DNA of 64,000 bases from positions 2,542,001 to 2,606,000 of the forward strand of contig NZ_CP063808.1 in the NCBI RefSeq assembly GCF_018128905.1, in the 5' to 3' direction. The stretch is from Streptomyces sp. A2-16. Lineage in GTDB: Bacteria; Actinomycetota; Actinomycetes; Streptomycetales; Streptomycetaceae. Below the pieces are notes generated by a model. That model worked only from the letters and a program-made list of their open reading frames with translations. It ran no database searches and had not been told where the DNA came from. This document shows, in pieces, positions 43,436 to 51,848 of this stretch (positions are counted from its first letter, which is position 1; every line of letters starts with the position of its first letter). The translations under genes and the position numbers were made by a program.

Positions 43436-45129
43436 GACAGTGCCTCCTCGGACGCCCGGGAGGCCCAGGCGGCGAAGCGCTCGCCCTCCTCGCGTTCGGC
43501 CTGGAACCGCTTCAGGACGCGCTCGACGTAGTCGGGCAGCTCCTCGGCGGTGACCTTCAGGCCGCGCACCTTGCGGCCGAACGCGGCCTCCAGGCCGAGT
43601 GCGCCGCCCAGGTGCACCTGGTAGCCCTCGACCTGCTCGCCCCGGTCGTTCAGGACCAGCTGGCCCTTGAGACCGATGTCCGCCACCTGGATACGGGCGC
43701 AGGCGTTCGGGCAGCCGTTGAGGTTGATGGTGAGCGGCTCGTCGAAGTCCGGGATCCGGCGCTCCAGTTCGTCGATCAGCTGCGCGCCGCGCGCCTTGGT
43801 CTCGACGATGGCGAGCTTGCAGTACTCGATGCCGGTGCAGGCCATGGTGCCGCGCCGGAACGAGGAGGGCTTGGCGGTGAGGTCGAGCGCCTCCAGGGCC
43901 TCGACCAGCGGCTGGACCTGCGCCTCCTCGACATCGAGGATGATCATCTTCTGCTCGACGGTGGTCCGGACCCGGCCCGAGCCGTGCGCCTCGGCGGCCT
44001 CGGCGATCTTCGTGAGGGTGGCGCCGTCGACGCGACCGACGCGCGGGGCGAAACCGACGTAGAACAGGCCGTCCTTCTGGCGGTGCACGCCGACGTGGTC
44101 GCGCCAGCGGCCCGAGGGCTCGGCGGGCGCGGGACCGTCGACGAGCTTGCGCTCCAGGTAGTCGTCCTCCAGGACCTGGCGGAACTTCTCCGGCCCCCAG
44201 TCGGCGACGAGGAACTTCAGCCGGGCACGCGTGCGCAGCCGCCGGTAGCCCCAGTCACGGAAGATGCCGACCACGCCGGCCCACACCTCCGGGACCTCCT
44301 CCAGCGGCACCCAGGCGCCGAGCCGCACACCGAGCTTGGGGTTGGTGGACAGTCCGCCGCCGACCCACAGGTCGAAGCCGGGGCCGTGCTCGGGGTGCTC
44401 GACACCGACGAACGCGATGTCGTTGATCTCGTGGACCACGTCCAGGAGCGGGGAGCCGGAGATCGCCGTCTTGAACTTGCGGGGCAGGTTGGAGAACTCC
44501 TTGCTGCCGATGTACCGCTCGTGGATCTCGTCGACGGCCCAGGAGCCGTCGATGATCTCGTCCTCGGCGATGCCGGCGACCGGCGAGCCGATGATCACGC
44601 GCGGGGTGTCACCGCAGGCCTCGGTCGTGGACAGCCCGACCGCCTCCAGGCGGTTCCAGATCTCCGGGACGTCCTCGATGCGGATCCAGTGCAGCTGGAT
44701 GTTCTGCCGGTCGGTGACGTCCGCGCTGCCGCGGGCGAACTCCTCGGAGATCTCGCCGATCACGCGCAGCTGCTGGGTGGTGAGGCGTCCGCCGTCGATC
44801 CGCACCCGCAGCATGAAGTACTTGTCGTCCAGCTCCTCCGGCTCCAGGATCGCGGTCTTGCCGCCGTCGATCCCGGGCTTGCGCTGGGTGTAGAGCCCCC
44901 ACCAGCGCATCCGGCCGCGCAGGTCGTTGGGGTCGATCGAGTCGAAGCCGCGCTTCGAGTAGATCGTCTCAATGCGTGTCCGCACATTGAGACCGTCGTC
45001 GTCCTTCTTGAACTGCTCGTTGCCGTTCAGCGGGGTGTGGTGCCCCGCGGCCCACTGACCCTCGCCGCGGTGACGGCTCACCTTGCGGCGGGGCGCTGCG
45101 GCAGCAGGGTTCTGCGGGGTGGCGGCCAT
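43432..45129 (-). CDS. Ferredoxin-dependent sulfite reductase (NirA/Sir type)
   Basis: A 565-residue siroheme enzyme reducing sulfite to sulfide. It has two NIR_SIR half-domains with RLTTQQLRVIGEISEEFARGSADVTDRQNIQLHWI, and the Cys motif CTGIEYC ... NGCPNACARIQ that binds the 4Fe-4S/siroheme pair. Actinobacterial enzymes of this length are often annotated nitrite/sulfite reductase; the cysHCDN context makes sulfite the substrate. ATG 45129 has GAAGGA upstream. The RRHVDL leader peptide precedes it by 125 bp. Confidence 0.94.
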   Translation of the reverse strand: MAATPQNPAAAAPRRKVSRHRGEGQWAAGHHTPLNGNEQFKKDDDGLNVRTRIETIYSKRGFDSIDPNDLRGRMRWWGLYTQRKPGIDGGKTAILEPEELDDKYFMLRVRIDGGRLTTQQLRVIGEISEEFARGSADVTDRQNIQLHWIRIEDVPEIWNRLEAVGLSTTEACGDTPRVIIGSPVAGIAEDEIIDGSWAVDEIHERYIGSKEFSNLPRKFKTAISGSPLLDVVHEINDIAFVGVEHPEHGPGFDLWVGGGLSTNPKLGVRLGAWVPLEEVPEVWAGVVGIFRDWGYRRLRTRARLKFLVADWGPEKFRQVLEDDYLERKLVDGPAPAEPSGRWRDHVGVHRQKDGLFYVGFAPRVGRVDGATLTKIAEAAEAHGSGRVRTTVEQKMIILDVEEAQVQPLVEALEALDLTAKPSSFRRGTMACTGIEYCKLAIVETKARGAQLIDELERRIPDFDEPLTINLNGCPNACARIQVADIGLKGQLVLNDRGEQVEGYQVHLGGALGLEAAFGRKVRGLKVTAEELPDYVERVLKRFQAEREEGERFAAWASRASEEALS

Positions 45130-45166
45130 GGTTCTACGTCCTTCGGGACAGGCGGAAAGCGGCTCT

Positions 45167-45203
45167 TACCTGCGCGTACGGGCGCATGGGTATACCTGCG
45201 CGT
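45167..45203. repeat. 11-bp direct repeat between leader peptide and sulfite reductase gene
   Basis: TACCTGCGCGT at 45167-45177 and 45193-45203, 26 bp apart, in the leader-to-gene gap. It might bind a regulator or pair in alternative mRNA folds; no assignment can be made. Confidence 0.4.
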
Positions 45204-45254
45204 CATTGCGCGGGGAGGAGAACGAGAGGATGTGTCGGGTGACGCTGCGGCTCG

Positions 45255-45338
45255 TCAGCGCACCGGACAGATGGCGCTGGACATGCGGCCGAGGTCGACG
45301 TGCCGCCGACTCACCAAGGCAATTCCAGTTCCAGACAT
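45255..45338 (-). CDS. Leader peptide of the sulfur operon (27 aa)
   Basis: ATG 45338 to TGA 45255 encodes MSGTGIALV then SRRHVDLGRMSSAICPVR. The RRHVDL-x-R-x-x-SAIC pattern is a known Streptomyces putative leader-peptide type found ahead of sulfur and other operons. A Cys codon near the end suits attenuation by cysteinyl-tRNA or sulfur supply. A shorter start (GTG 45314) would give 19 aa. Confidence 0.8.
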   Translation of the reverse strand: MSGTGIALVSRRHVDLGRMSSAICPVR

Positions 45339-45361
45339 GACGGAAGCGTGTCACGGCGATC

Positions 45362-45374
45362 TGGACACAGTCCA
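45362..45374. promoter_or_regulatory. Palindrome upstream of the sulfur leader
   Basis: TGGAC-ACA-GTCCA, 24 bp before the leader ATG on the minus strand. A possible operator in the promoter region of the operon. Confidence 0.35.
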
Positions 45375-45391
45375 GCTTTATCCGCCATGTG

Positions 45392-45426
45392 GACACCCTT
45401 GTCTCGACAGGCGAGATAAGGGTGTC
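45392..45426 (-). terminator. Terminator of the GNAT gene, or operator of the sulfur operon
   Basis: 15-bp inverted repeat with one mismatch (45392-45406 GACACCCTTGTCTCG with 45412-45426), loop ACAGG, beginning 39 bp after the GNAT stop. It also lies just upstream of the leader promoter region. Confidence 0.6.
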
Positions 45427-45465
45427 GTTGGTCACAAAGATCGCGGGACCTCTTGTTCCCGCAGG

Positions 45466-46038
45466 TCAGGCCGGGTACGCCCCAGGCCAGGGACCCGGAG
45501 CGGGCACCTCCGGCTCCTCCTCGACCTTGGTGTCGAAGAGCTGGAAGCCACGGCGCTGGTAGTTGGCCATCGCGTGCTCGCCGTCCTTGGAGCAGGTGTG
45601 CAGCCAGACCCGCTTGGTGTCCGTCAGCCCCGGCCAGCGGTCCGCGAGGTCCCAGGCGCGGGCCGTGCCGTACGAGAGGAGGTGGCCGCCGATCCGCCGG
45701 CCGCGGAAGGCCGGGAGCAGGCCGAAGTAGACGATCTCCACGACACCGTCGTCCTGGGGCTCCAGCTCGACGTATCCGGCGGGAGTGCCCTGGTCGTACG
45801 CCACCCAGGTCTCAACGCCCGGCCGCTCCAGGTGCTCCCGCCACCGCGCGTACGTCCAGGAGAGCCGGTCGGTCCAGCGGATGTCGCCGCCCACGGAGGC
45901 GTAGAGGAAGCGGCTGAACTCGGGGGAGGGGATTTCCGCGCGGTGGACGCGGACGTCGCCCTCCGGCGGCTCGGCCGCCAGGAGGTCGGTGGGCGCGGTC
46001 TGTTCCAGGGACCAGGTGGTCACGGGGATGTTCGGCAT
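45466..46038 (-). CDS. GNAT-family N-acetyltransferase
   Basis: A 190-residue acetyltransferase. The core is WVAYDQGTPAGYVELEPQDDGVVEIVYFGLLPAFRGRRIGGHLLSYGTARAW, with the acetyl-CoA loop R-G-R-R-I-G-G, and a C-terminal NYQRRGFQLF. Substrate unknown. It begins 17 bp after the end of the secreted-protein gene and may be co-transcribed. Confidence 0.9.
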   Translation of the reverse strand: MPNIPVTTWSLEQTAPTDLLAAEPPEGDVRVHRAEIPSPEFSRFLYASVGGDIRWTDRLSWTYARWREHLERPGVETWVAYDQGTPAGYVELEPQDDGVVEIVYFGLLPAFRGRRIGGHLLSYGTARAWDLADRWPGLTDTKRVWLHTCSKDGEHAMANYQRRGFQLFDTKVEEEPEVPAPGPWPGAYPA

Positions 46039-46055
46039 GCCGGTCAGGGAATCAT

Positions 46056-47351
46056 CTATCCCAGAGATCTGTCGATCGAGGCCAGCGGCAGTGCGAAGAG
46101 CACCCTGCCCGACTGGGACCACACGTCGCCCGTCTGTTCCCAGTACGACAGCGACTCCGACTCCCCGCTCCAGCAGCTGCGGGTCTCGTCCGTGCCGCAG
46201 CGGGTGGTCTTCGCGGGGTTCGAGGTGTTCTGGCGCCAGAGCGTGCCGTGGTCGCCCTCCGTCTCGGCCGCGCGGCCCAGGTACCACTCGGAGTCGTGCG
46301 ACAGGACGGGGCCGGAGCCCGAGGCCTTCGTGACATAGACCTCGGCCGGGCGCGCGTACCCGCCGGTGTCCGTGGCCAGGAGGCCGGAGCGGCCTGGGTC
46401 GCCGCTGAAGTCGTAGCGCCACAGACGGGTGCCCGCGTCGCCGTCCCCGGAGATCCACTCGCTCGCGACCAGGCTGTCCGGTGCGGTGGTGCGGTCCAGC
46501 GAGAGGTAGTCGGGGCGGGCGGCGCCCGCGTCTGCGGTCAGCCGGTAGGAGCCGACGGCGGGCAGGACCCACTGGGCGCCGTGCGCCGACCAGCCGCCGC
46601 GGACCCTGCCGATCGCGCCGCTGTCGACGGTGGCCCGCTGGATGCGGTTCATGTCGTAGACGTACAGCGCGTCGCCGCCGTCGCCGCTCGCGGTGACCAG
46701 CAGCTTGTTCTGGTACCAGACCATCCCGGAGACCTGCGAGACGAGGCCGCGGAAGTCGCGTCCGTCGTCGACCGGGACGGCGAGGAGGACCCAGGAGTAG
46801 GTGAGCCGGTTCAGGTCGTTGGCGTCGACGAAGGCGACCCGGGCCAGGCCCCCGTCGTCCGCCGCGGTGCCGGTGCGGCTCCACGCGGAGAGGATCACGC
46901 GGTTGGCGCCCCACAGGCCGTCGTCGTCGGCGTCCCCGGAGGTCGTGACCGCCCCGGCCCGCCAGGACCGGGTGTCGGCGGAGTCCCAGCAGTACGCGGC
47001 GGTGGCCGTCGGCTCCAGGGGCAGCGCCCTGCGCTCGCCGGGCGTGCAGTCGATCGCGTCGCCCAGGGGCCGGTCGGCCGAGTCGAGGACGGCGGAGACA
47101 CCGACCGGACGCCCCATCGCGGAGGAGAGCCGCTCGAGGGCCCCCGGCGGGACCTGGGACTCCTTGAGGCGCAGCGAGGCGGTCTCGGCGGCCGAGGTGA
47201 GCGGCTTCAGGGTCCCGGGATTCGCGGCGACCGTGGCCTGCGAGGCGCTGATCAGGGTGGCCGCGGCGGTCAGTGCGAGGGCGGTCCCGGCGAGGAAGGC
47301 GCGCAGGGCTTGGCCGCGCTTCCGCCTGCGGTGTCTGCCACGTTGCTTCAT
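46056..47351 (-). CDS. Secreted protein of unknown function
   Basis: A 431-residue exported protein: basic N-terminus (KQRGRHRRRKRGQ), hydrophobic segment FLAGTALALTAAATLI and a probable cleavage after SQA. Mature part shows repeated WGANRVILSAW, YQNKLLVTASGDGGDALYVYDMNRI and LWRYDFSGDPGRSG strands, suggesting a beta-propeller-like fold. It has Cys residues late in the chain (TTRCGTDETRSCW) that could pair. I do not recognise a named family. Confidence 0.8.
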   Translation of the reverse strand: MKQRGRHRRRKRGQALRAFLAGTALALTAAATLISASQATVAANPGTLKPLTSAAETASLRLKESQVPPGALERLSSAMGRPVGVSAVLDSADRPLGDAIDCTPGERRALPLEPTATAAYCWDSADTRSWRAGAVTTSGDADDDGLWGANRVILSAWSRTGTAADDGGLARVAFVDANDLNRLTYSWVLLAVPVDDGRDFRGLVSQVSGMVWYQNKLLVTASGDGGDALYVYDMNRIQRATVDSGAIGRVRGGWSAHGAQWVLPAVGSYRLTADAGAARPDYLSLDRTTAPDSLVASEWISGDGDAGTRLWRYDFSGDPGRSGLLATDTGGYARPAEVYVTKASGSGPVLSHDSEWYLGRAAETEGDHGTLWRQNTSNPAKTTRCGTDETRSCWSGESESLSYWEQTGDVWSQSGRVLFALPLASIDRSLG

Positions 47352-47507
47352 ACCGTCCTCCCGAGGCGGGCCAACTGCGCCTGATGATCTGTACGTTGAC
47401 CGAGGAGCAGGTGGGGTGTGGCCCGTAGAGGGATGCTACGGCAGTAAGGCACCGATGGGGACGAAGACCCTGCAATTATGCGGAAGATGCGCCCAGATCG
47501 AGGGTTT

Positions 47508-48821
47508 TCACTCGGTCCGGGCGGTGGCGCGGGCCCCGAGCACCGCCGGGGCCGTCGAGTGCGGCAGCAGGTCGCCCGGGTCGTCGGGCAGCAGCACCTC
47601 GACCTCCGCCTCCTCGCAGAAACGATACGGCCGGTGTTCCAGGAACGCCCCGAGATACCGCCGTACCCGGGACATCTCGGCACGCACGGTCACCGTGCGT
47701 GCCGGATCGCCGAACATGTCCTGCGCCAGGCCCGCCGCGCTGCGGCCCGAGCGGTGCAGGGCCAGCAGATAGAGCAACTCGGCGTGCCGGGGACTCAGTT
47801 CGTGACTCCAGGTGCCCGCGCCGCCCGACACCGTCACCGTCCAGCGGCGCGGATGCGCGAGGTCGAGCACGATCCGGGTCACGCCCTGCTGCTCCGGCTC
47901 GTCGGCGGCACGGATCAACCAGCCGCCCGCCAGCGGCTCCAGCGCGCACAGACCGAGCGCCGGCAGCCATCGGCGGCCCGGCGACGGCGACTTGGGCAGC
48001 GCGATCCGGTTCGGATACGGCATTCCGGTCACCGCCGCCGTCCAGCCGTCCCGGTCCACCACCAGGGCCCGGCCGGCGAGCCGGGAGAGCACCGGCGCCG
48101 CCACCGCCCGCAACTGCTCCAGCGAGGTCAGATGCAGCTCGCGCAGCCGTGATTCGGCGAGCTTGGCCACCGAGTCGACCCAGGCGAGCGTCGCCGGGTG
48201 CATGGTGTCCAGGGGGCCGCTCACGTCGACCACGCCGATCAGCCGGCCGTCGCGCGGATCCTTGATGGGGGCTCCGGTGCAGGTCCAGGAGGTCTGCGAG
48301 CGCACGAAGTGCTCGGAGGCGAAGACCTGCACGGGGCGGCGCACCACCACCGGGGTGCCGATGCCGTTGGTGCCCACGACGTTCTCCCGCCAGTCGGCCC
48401 CGAGTTCGAAGCCGGTGCCGTCGGCCTTGCGCAGCACGGGGGAGCTGCCCTCCCGCCACAGCACACGGCCGTCCTCGTCGGCGACGACCATGATGTGGTG
48501 GGCGACGTCCGCGACCGACAGCAGGCCCTCCCGCAGGACCGGCAGGACGTGCCGCAGCGGGGTGCTCTCCCGGCGCCGCTGCACCTCCTCGGGGGGCAGC
48601 AGACCCGACCGGAAGTCGTGGTCCGGATCGACGCCGCCGCGCAGCATACGGCTCCACGACTCCTCGATGACGGGACGCGGGGCGATGGGCGCGCGCCGGC
48701 CGGACAGGGCGGCGGAGCGGATGTCGTTCAGTACCCGGGCTGCACGTGCCGTGTCCACGGTGGCTAGGTGGGTCACATGCGTCGGCGAGAGCGGCACTGG
48801 TCCTCCCGGTCCCGGGTCCAT
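47508..48821 (-). CDS. GAF-domain transcriptional regulator with C-terminal winged helix
   Basis: A 437-residue regulator. N-terminal AcoR-like region (VIEESWSRMLRGGVDPDHDF), a GAF domain about 105-230 containing GLLSVADVAHHIMVVADEDGRVL, ENVVGTNGIGTPVV and FVRSQTSWTCTGAPIKDP, no AAA+ domain, and a C-terminal DNA-binding segment (LSPRHAELLYLLALHRSGRSA ... TVTVRAEMSRVRRYLG). Such proteins respond to aldehydes or alcohols in actinomycetes. ATG 48821. Its promoter region holds a TTGCAACCCC/CTGCAACCC repeat. Confidence 0.88.
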   Translation of the reverse strand: MDPGPGGPVPLSPTHVTHLATVDTARAARVLNDIRSAALSGRRAPIAPRPVIEESWSRMLRGGVDPDHDFRSGLLPPEEVQRRRESTPLRHVLPVLREGLLSVADVAHHIMVVADEDGRVLWREGSSPVLRKADGTGFELGADWRENVVGTNGIGTPVVVRRPVQVFASEHFVRSQTSWTCTGAPIKDPRDGRLIGVVDVSGPLDTMHPATLAWVDSVAKLAESRLRELHLTSLEQLRAVAAPVLSRLAGRALVVDRDGWTAAVTGMPYPNRIALPKSPSPGRRWLPALGLCALEPLAGGWLIRAADEPEQQGVTRIVLDLAHPRRWTVTVSGGAGTWSHELSPRHAELLYLLALHRSGRSAAGLAQDMFGDPARTVTVRAEMSRVRRYLGAFLEHRPYRFCEEAEVEVLLPDDPGDLLPHSTAPAVLGARATARTE

Positions 48822-48890
48822 TGACTGTCTGTCTCATAGTGCCGGTCGTGCCTCGAAGAGGAACACAGTCCGCCCACAGACGCCAGGAAG

Positions 48891-48909
48891 TTGCAACCCC
48901 CTGCAACCC
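48891..48909. repeat. TGCAACCC direct repeat upstream of the GAF regulator
   Basis: TTGCAACCCCCTGCAACCC, two adjacent TGCAACCC units (48892-48899 and 48902-48909). About 70 bp from the regulator start, a plausible site for autoregulation. Confidence 0.35.
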
Positions 48910-48986
48910 TGGTGGTGGACCCCGGCTTGTTTGAAACTTGGTCGAACGCCGTCTCGCAGCGGTGTTCTTCGGCCTCCGAGGGCCAC

Positions 48987-49026
48987 AACGGGGGTGGTGC
49001 CGTGTCGGCGCAGCACCACCCCCGTT
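48987..49026 (-). terminator. Terminator of the AidB-like gene
   Basis: Perfect 14-bp stem AACGGGGGTGGTGC (48987-49000) with 49013-49026, 12-nt loop, 22 bp beyond the stop codon. Confidence 0.87.
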
Positions 49027-49048
49027 CACGCGTTCCCGTGCGAACCGG

Positions 49049-50683
49049 TCAGTGCACCGGCCGGGCCCGCTCCACCACCGACGCCAGGTCCAGGCCGACG
49101 GGCAGGGTGCCGAAGGCCGATCCGGCGTCGCCGCCCAGTCGGGACGCGCAGAACGCGTCGGCCACCTCCGGGGGCGCGTGGCGGACCAGCAGGGAGCCCT
49201 GCAGGACGAGCGCGAGGCGCTCCGTCAGATGGCGGGCCCGGCCCTCGACGCCCTCCAGGTCGGCCAGTTCGGTGAAGAGGCCCTTGGTCGCCGCGTCCAG
49301 GCGGTGATCGGCACCCCGGGTCTCGCCGATCTCCAGGAGGTAGGCGTTCAGGGCCTGCGGTTCTCGTCGCAGGACGCGCAGGACGTCCAGGGCCTGGATG
49401 TTGCCCGCGCCCTCCCAGACGGAGTTGAGCGGTGACTCGCGGACCAGACGGGGCAGGCCCGACTCCTCGACGTAGCCGTTGCCGCCCAGGCACTCGGCGG
49501 CCTCGACGGTCAGCGGGGTGCAGCGCTTGGTGATCCAGTACTTGGCTGCCGGGACCGCGATCCTGAGAAGGGCCCGTTCCTGCTCGTCGTCCGTGTCGTA
49601 GGCGGCGGCGAGCCGCAGGGCGAGGGTGGTCGCGGCCTCGGACTCCACGGCGAGGTCGGCGAGGACGTTGCGCATCAGCGGCTTGTCGAGGAGTCTGCCG
49701 CCGAAGGCCTCGCGGTGGGCACAGTGGTGGATCGCCTGGGCGACGGCCTGGCGCATCAGGCCCGCCGAGCCCAGCACGCAGTCGAGCCGGGTCGCGGCGA
49801 CCATCTCGATGATGGTGCGGACCCCGCGCCCCTCGTCGCCGACGCGGCGGGCCCAGGTCCGGTCGAACTCGACCTCGGACGAGGCGTTGGAGCGGTTGCC
49901 GAGCTTGTCCTTGAGGCGCTGGAGGAGAAACGGGTTGCGGGTGCCGTCCTCCAGGACCCGGGGGACGAGGAAGCAGGTGAGTCCGCCCGGCGCCTGCGCG
50001 AGGACCAGGAAGCCGTCCGACATGGGGGCGGAGCAGAACCACTTGTGGCCGGTGAGCTCGTAGGTCTCGCCGTCGGGCAGGGGGTGGGCGGACGTCGTGT
50101 TCGCCCGGACGTCGCTGCCGCCCTGCTTCTCGGTCATGCCCATCCCGAACAGGGCCCCCGCCTTCAGGTGGGCGGGCCGCAGCTCCCGGTCGTAGACCAT
50201 GGAGGTCAGCCGCGGCTCCCACTCGGCCGCCAGATCCGGGTCGGTGCGCAGGGCGGGGACCGCCGCGTGGGTCATCGACAGGGGGCAGCAGTTGCCCGCG
50301 TCGACCTGGGTCCACAGCAGGAAGGCCGCCGCGCGCCGGACATGTCCGCCGGGGCGGACCCAGGCGGCGGTCAGGCCCGCGGAGACGCCCTTGCCCAGCA
50401 GCCGGTGCCAGGCCGGATGGAACTCGACCTCGTCGACGCGGTGGCCGTGGCGGTCGTGGGTGCGCAGCCGGGGCGGGTTCTCGTTGGCCTGGGCGCCCCA
50501 CTCCTGCACCTGCGCGGAGCCGCAGGCCCGGCCGAGCGCCGACAGCTCGCCGTGCACCTCGTCGAGCAGGGCTGCATCGAGGTGCCGCTCGACGGCCGCC
50601 CTCAGCGCACGGTCGGCGCCGTAGACGTCGTAGCCGATCAGGGGTGGGGGCTGGTTGGTCACGGTGTGCGTGGTGCCTGCCAT
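49049..50683 (-). CDS. AidB-like acyl-CoA dehydrogenase
   Basis: A 544-residue flavoprotein of the acyl-CoA dehydrogenase family. MTEKQGGSDVRANTT (FAD/substrate loop), HKWFCSAPMSDGFLVLAQAPGG, DKLGNRSNASSEVEFD, AIHHCAHREAFGGRLLDKPLM and ECLGGNGYVEESGLPRLVRE, with the C-terminal extension of AidB. E. coli AidB is linked to alkylation damage; Streptomyces homologues are unassigned. Start 50683 (MAGTTHT) is preferred to an upstream GTG, since the first 20 codons beyond it have no coding bias. It is separate from the adjacent diaminopropionate cluster. Confidence 0.92.
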   Translation of the reverse strand: MAGTTHTVTNQPPPLIGYDVYGADRALRAAVERHLDAALLDEVHGELSALGRACGSAQVQEWGAQANENPPRLRTHDRHGHRVDEVEFHPAWHRLLGKGVSAGLTAAWVRPGGHVRRAAAFLLWTQVDAGNCCPLSMTHAAVPALRTDPDLAAEWEPRLTSMVYDRELRPAHLKAGALFGMGMTEKQGGSDVRANTTSAHPLPDGETYELTGHKWFCSAPMSDGFLVLAQAPGGLTCFLVPRVLEDGTRNPFLLQRLKDKLGNRSNASSEVEFDRTWARRVGDEGRGVRTIIEMVAATRLDCVLGSAGLMRQAVAQAIHHCAHREAFGGRLLDKPLMRNVLADLAVESEAATTLALRLAAAYDTDDEQERALLRIAVPAAKYWITKRCTPLTVEAAECLGGNGYVEESGLPRLVRESPLNSVWEGAGNIQALDVLRVLRREPQALNAYLLEIGETRGADHRLDAATKGLFTELADLEGVEGRARHLTERLALVLQGSLLVRHAPPEVADAFCASRLGGDAGSAFGTLPVGLDLASVVERARPVH

Positions 50684-50773
50684 GCCTGCGAAAGTACCCC
50701 GGGGCAGGGGGCCGGTCACCTCACGGACACGGCATCGGACCACCTCGGAGGCGCGGTCCGACCCGCACGGACC

Positions 50774-50810
50774 CGGCGCCCGGTCGCCGCGGTGCGCGGT
50801 CCGGGCGCCG
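50774..50810 (-). terminator. Probable terminator of the diaminopropionate cluster
   Basis: Perfect 10-bp stem CGGCGCCCGG (50774-50783) with 50801-50810, 17-nt loop, 23 bp beyond the sbnA stop. Confidence 0.5.
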
Positions 50811-50833
50811 TGGGGGCGCGGGCGGGCCGGGGC

Positions 50834-51817
50834 TCAGGCGAGGTGGGCCATCACCTCCGCCGGGTGGTGGACCGGGTCCGCCTCGGGCAGGCCGTGCGGC
50901 CAGCCGGGCCGGTACACGGTGTCGAGGTAGCGCTCGCCGAGGTCCGGGGCGATCGCGACCGCGGTGAGCCCGCGGCGGCCGTGCGCGGACAGCCACTGGT
51001 GGGCGCCGCCGACGACCGTGCCCGTCGACCCGCCGAACAGGAAACCCCGGGCGGCCAGCCTGCGGCAGACCTGGAGGGTGTCCGGTTCCTCGACGAGGAC
51101 CACGTCGTCGATGTACGACTTGTCGAGCAGCTGCGGCGGCACGCTGGTGCCGAGTCCCGGGATCATCCGGACGCCGGGCGGCCCGCCGAAGGTGACCGAG
51201 CCGACGCTGTCGACGGCGACGATCCGCACCGGGCGCCGCCACTGCCAGAACCAGCGGGCGCAGCCCATCAGCGTCCCGGTGGTGCCGGCCCCGACGAACA
51301 GCACGTCCAGGTCCGGGAAGCGCCGCGCGATCTCCGGCGCCGTGCTGCGGTAGTGCGCCCGCCAGTTCCCCTGGTTGCTGTACTGGTTGAGCCACACGTA
51401 CCGCTCGTCCGAGGCGCACAGCGCCCGCACGTAGTTGAGCCGGGCCCCGAGGTACCCGTCGTGCAGGTCGGGTTCCCGCACCACGTGCACCCGGGTGCCG
51501 AGCGACTCCATCAGCCGGATCGTCGCCAGGTTGCACCGCGAGTCGGTCACGCACAGGAACCGGTAGCCCCGGCTCGCGGCGATCATGCTCAGGGCCACCC
51601 CCAGGTTCCCCGACGACGACTCGACCAGGATCGACCCGGGCCGCAGGGTGCCGTCGCGCTCGGCGGCGTCCACCATCTCGCGGGCCGCCTTCAGCTTGAT
51701 GGACCCGGCGAAGTTGAAGCCCTCGCACTTGAGGTACAGCGGAAGCTCCAGCGCCGCCCGCAGGTCGACGTAGAGGTCTGACTCGTTGAACTCCGAAGGA
51801 TCGGATATGACGGGCAT
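50834..51817 (-). CDS. sbnA: N-(2-amino-2-carboxyethyl)-L-glutamate synthase SbnA
   Basis: A 327-residue PLP enzyme of the cysteine-synthase fold. LYLKCEGFNFAGSIKLKAA places the PLP Lys at residue 41; SSSGNLGVALSMIAASRGY is the phosphate-binding loop; GAGTTGTLMGCARWFWQW and GFLFGGSTGTVVGGAHQWL are typical of SbnA. In staphyloferrin B synthesis SbnA joins O-phospho-L-serine and L-glutamate to give ACEGA. ATG 51817 follows GAGGAGGGGGG. It is the last gene of the cluster, 31 bp after sbnB, and with it supplies L-2,3-diaminopropionate. Confidence 0.93.
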   Translation of the reverse strand: MPVISDPSEFNESDLYVDLRAALELPLYLKCEGFNFAGSIKLKAAREMVDAAERDGTLRPGSILVESSSGNLGVALSMIAASRGYRFLCVTDSRCNLATIRLMESLGTRVHVVREPDLHDGYLGARLNYVRALCASDERYVWLNQYSNQGNWRAHYRSTAPEIARRFPDLDVLFVGAGTTGTLMGCARWFWQWRRPVRIVAVDSVGSVTFGGPPGVRMIPGLGTSVPPQLLDKSYIDDVVLVEEPDTLQVCRRLAARGFLFGGSTGTVVGGAHQWLSAHGRRGLTAVAIAPDLGERYLDTVYRPGWPHGLPEADPVHHPAEVMAHLA

Positions 51818-51848
51818 GACGCCCCCCTCCTCATGCGCCACCGGTGGA

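Noticed and set aside
45166..45435. An 89-codon minus-strand frame covering the sulfur leader region
   Set aside because: The RRHVDL leader peptide lies in another frame there and explains the region; the longer frame shows no family.
43327..46338. A 1003-codon plus-strand open frame opposite the sulfite reductase and GNAT genes
   Set aside because: Antisense frame created by high G+C; composition is Val/Gly/Arg/Asp-rich and the opposite strand holds well-recognised genes.
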